DNA from: SOKP01 sp048887165
GTDB lineage: Archaea > Asgardarchaeota > Lokiarchaeia > Sigyniarchaeales > SOKP01
Direction: 5' to 3'
DNA: 6,989 nucleotides
Assembly (NCBI GenBank): GCA_048887165.1
Contig: JBHLJZ010000156.1
Location: forward strand, 1 to 6,989
A program made the translations under genes and the position numbers. The notes beneath the pieces were generated by a model. That model was not told the origin of the DNA and ran no database searches. It saw only the letters and a list, made by a program, of their open reading frames with translations. This document shows, piece by piece, positions 5,469-6,989 of the stretch. The number at the start of each line of letters is the position of its first letter. Position 1 is the first letter of the stretch.

Positions 5469-5477
5469 GTTATATTG
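5469..5477 (+). promoter_or_regulatory. Candidate TATA-like box for the LRR gene
   Basis: GTTATATTG lies about 30 nt upstream of the first in-frame ATG (5503), giving a possible leaderless message. A second candidate, TATTATATC near 5517-5525, stands in the same relation to the ATG at 5554. The two boxes support different starts and the sequence alone does not choose between them. The remaining intergenic stretch from 5356 to 5502 shows no gene. Confidence 0.3.
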
Positions 5478-5502
5478 CCATAATTACTAAATCAATTTAG
5501 GT

Positions 5503-6989
5503 ATGTTAATATTTAGTATTATATCATTAATGATGATTATCTTATCATCTCTTATGTTGTATAGTTACTACACTGCTCAAGTAAAAGAGTATAAAATTAA
5601 TGAATTCATTAAAGTAAAGCTAGAAGGGGGAAGAACAATGATTTATATTAATAACCGTCCATTCCGGCAATGTATGTATTTATTATTAAATATACCAGTT
5701 GATCGAATTGAAGAATATGATGAAATCAAATCCATCGATGAAGCTGCCGTGAAACTGAATCGAAAAATGGAACGTAATCATAGAATAATTTCACCTGAAA
5801 CAGAATTTTGGGGACATTGTTCTAATTTGCAAGCTTGGGCAGATAATGAATACGATACTCGTATCTTACATCGAACAATGGCCTTTCCTTTATTAAAAGC
5901 CTTAGCAGATGCAGGAGACCCACTTGCGAGAAGTAGATTTAAGGAAGAAATAGCAATGAGATATGCTACTGGACATCCTACAGTGGTTAGATTTTTAACC
6001 CAAAATGGATATTTACATTATTTAACTGAAGACGAATTTGAAAGTATACTGATTGATATAGATTTTCCGAGCATTGATGAATTTACAAGAAAAATTTCAT
6101 CTTTTTTAAGAGAAAGAGAAAACCCAGATTCGTTGAGGCAAATCAAATCATTAACTTCAAAATTTTTGAACGAATTTCGCTTTTCCTATAAATATTTAAT
6201 TTTATTAAAGTCTATGGAAAAAATACCCGAAGATTTAAGACAAAAATTTGTTGAAATAGTTATTAATCGATATAAAAATAATAGAAGTTTTCCCATTCTT
6301 AAATTTTTGAACAAAACTCAAATAAATTTCGAAAATATAAAAGTTAAAACTGTGTCATATAATGAACGATTAATTGGTGTTATCACAGCTAACAAGTTAA
6401 ATTTACGTAACAAAATGATTGATGAAATTAAGAAAATCAAAGGATTAGATGAAATATCTAGAGAAATAGAAGAAATAGATTTAAGTAATAATCGAATTAC
6501 TGAAATCAAAGATCTCCAACGATTTGAGAATTTAAAGAAAATTAACCTGAAGAATAATTATATTAAGAGAATTGAAAATCTAGAAACACTAAAAAATTTA
6601 GAGCTAATTGATTTATCTGGAAATATAGATATCGAAGAGATTCCAGACAGTTTGATCGAATTAACCTCTCTTAAAATGATTAAATTAACTGGATGTAGAA
6701 TAAAAAAGTTTTCTGATTCTGTTTCGAGATATTTCTGGATGGGTCAGAATTTTAGATACTATACGGATTATACAAAAGATGAAGTTAACTATTATGAAAA
6801 AACTCATAAATCTAAAGCAGGTAATAGTGGTAGACTTTATAAAAACTTTGTAAAATGGTTATTCAAAGTGCGCGTTATTATGAAAGAATTCAAGTTTGAT
6901 TATAGTTTAATCAAGAAATTTGAAAAGAAAACTACTTCACCTGCTTTATGGGCAGGAAAACCGACACATGCTTTTTTAAAATACCTTGA
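5503..6989 (+). CDS. Leucine-rich-repeat protein with Asgard-type N-terminal domain (3' partial)
   Basis: The frame runs from the ATG at 5503 past the right edge: 495 residues and no stop (the final TGA is out of frame). Residues about 26-180 resemble a region I recall from Lokiarchaeal LRR proteins, with NEFIKVKLEGG, EYDEIKSIDEAA, EFWGHCSNLQAW, YDTRILHR, AFPLLKALADAGDP and FKEEIAMRY. I cannot check this recall. A helical stretch (about 185-285) leads to 22-residue SDS22-type repeats at about 322-402 with IDLSNNRITEI, INLKNNYIKRI and IDLSGN cores. The end, after about 405, is aromatic and basic. LRRs of this kind bind proteins; no catalytic motif is seen. Starts at 5530, 5533, 5554 and 5638 are also possible. 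The 5503 start adds a hydrophobic segment (residues 2-23), which would be a membrane anchor. 5554 would give a soluble protein and begin close to the conserved region. 5638 would cut into it. Confidence 0.85.
   Translation, partial: MLIFSIISLMMIILSSLMLYSYYTAQVKEYKINEFIKVKLEGGRTMIYINNRPFRQCMYLLLNIPVDRIEEYDEIKSIDEAAVKLNRKMERNHRIISPETEFWGHCSNLQAWADNEYDTRILHRTMAFPLLKALADAGDPLARSRFKEEIAMRYATGHPTVVRFLTQNGYLHYLTEDEFESILIDIDFPSIDEFTRKISSFLRERENPDSLRQIKSLTSKFLNEFRFSYKYLILLKSMEKIPEDLRQKFVEIVINRYKNNRSFPILKFLNKTQINFENIKVKTVSYNERLIGVITANKLNLRNKMIDEIKKIKGLDEISREIEEIDLSNNRITEIKDLQRFENLKKINLKNNYIKRIENLETLKNLELIDLSGNIDIEEIPDSLIELTSLKMIKLTGCRIKKFSDSVSRYFWMGQNFRYYTDYTKDEVNYYEKTHKSKAGNSGRLYKNFVKWLFKVRVIMKEFKFDYSLIKKFEKKTTSPALWAGKPTHAFLKYL

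Noticed and set aside
6318..6509. A 63-residue minus-strand open frame.
   Set aside because: It is antisense to the leucine-rich repeats of the plus-strand protein, and its Leu/Ile/Ser composition is what the complement of those codons gives.
5638..6989. ATG at 5638 as the start of the LRR protein, supported by the purine-rich stretch before it.
   Set aside because: The purine-rich stretch is itself the coding sequence for the LEGGR block, which belongs to the conserved-looking N-terminal region, so this start would truncate the domain.

Overview
The window is AT-rich, with archaeal-style signals: TATA-like boxes placed so close to start codons that messages would be nearly leaderless, and T-tract terminators. 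Three proteins point to an Asgard archaeon, most likely of the Lokiarchaeota type: a ubiquitin-like protein ending in a bare di-glycine, a membrane protein with a RING-like eight-cysteine domain, and an SDS22-type leucine-rich-repeat (LRR) protein whose N-terminal region resembles one I recall from Lokiarchaeal proteins. This assignment is inference from gene content; no rRNA or tRNA is present to test it.

Layout from left to right. Positions 1-506 (+) hold the C-terminal part of a membrane protein with a cytosolic cross-brace zinc domain. It converges on a minus-strand block. In transcription order that block runs: a 68-residue coiled-coil/polyproline microprotein (3967-3761), the ubiquitin-like protein (3619-3359, GTG start), a tail-anchored DUF362/2x[4Fe-4S] protein (3252-2032), and a two-domain iron-sulfur flavoprotein (1953-562). 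Gaps of 78-141 bp, most holding a TATA-like box and a T-tract or small hairpin, suggest separate short units rather than one operon. A 284-bp divergent control region (3968-4251) with two 22-bp dyads separates this block from a winged-helix regulator (4252-5355, +). The LRR protein follows (5503 to the right edge, +). It runs off the window and its start codon is ambiguous.

How the genes may work together (inference). The flavoprotein and the DUF362 ferredoxin look like an electron-transfer pair, one soluble and one held at the membrane. The ubiquitin-like protein and the RING-like protein could belong to one protein-modification pathway, but no E1, E2 or deubiquitinase gene is visible. The coiled-coil/polyproline protein looks like a small multivalent scaffold and may be controlled by the adjacent divergent regulator. 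No CRISPR array, insertion sequence, tRNA or rRNA was seen.
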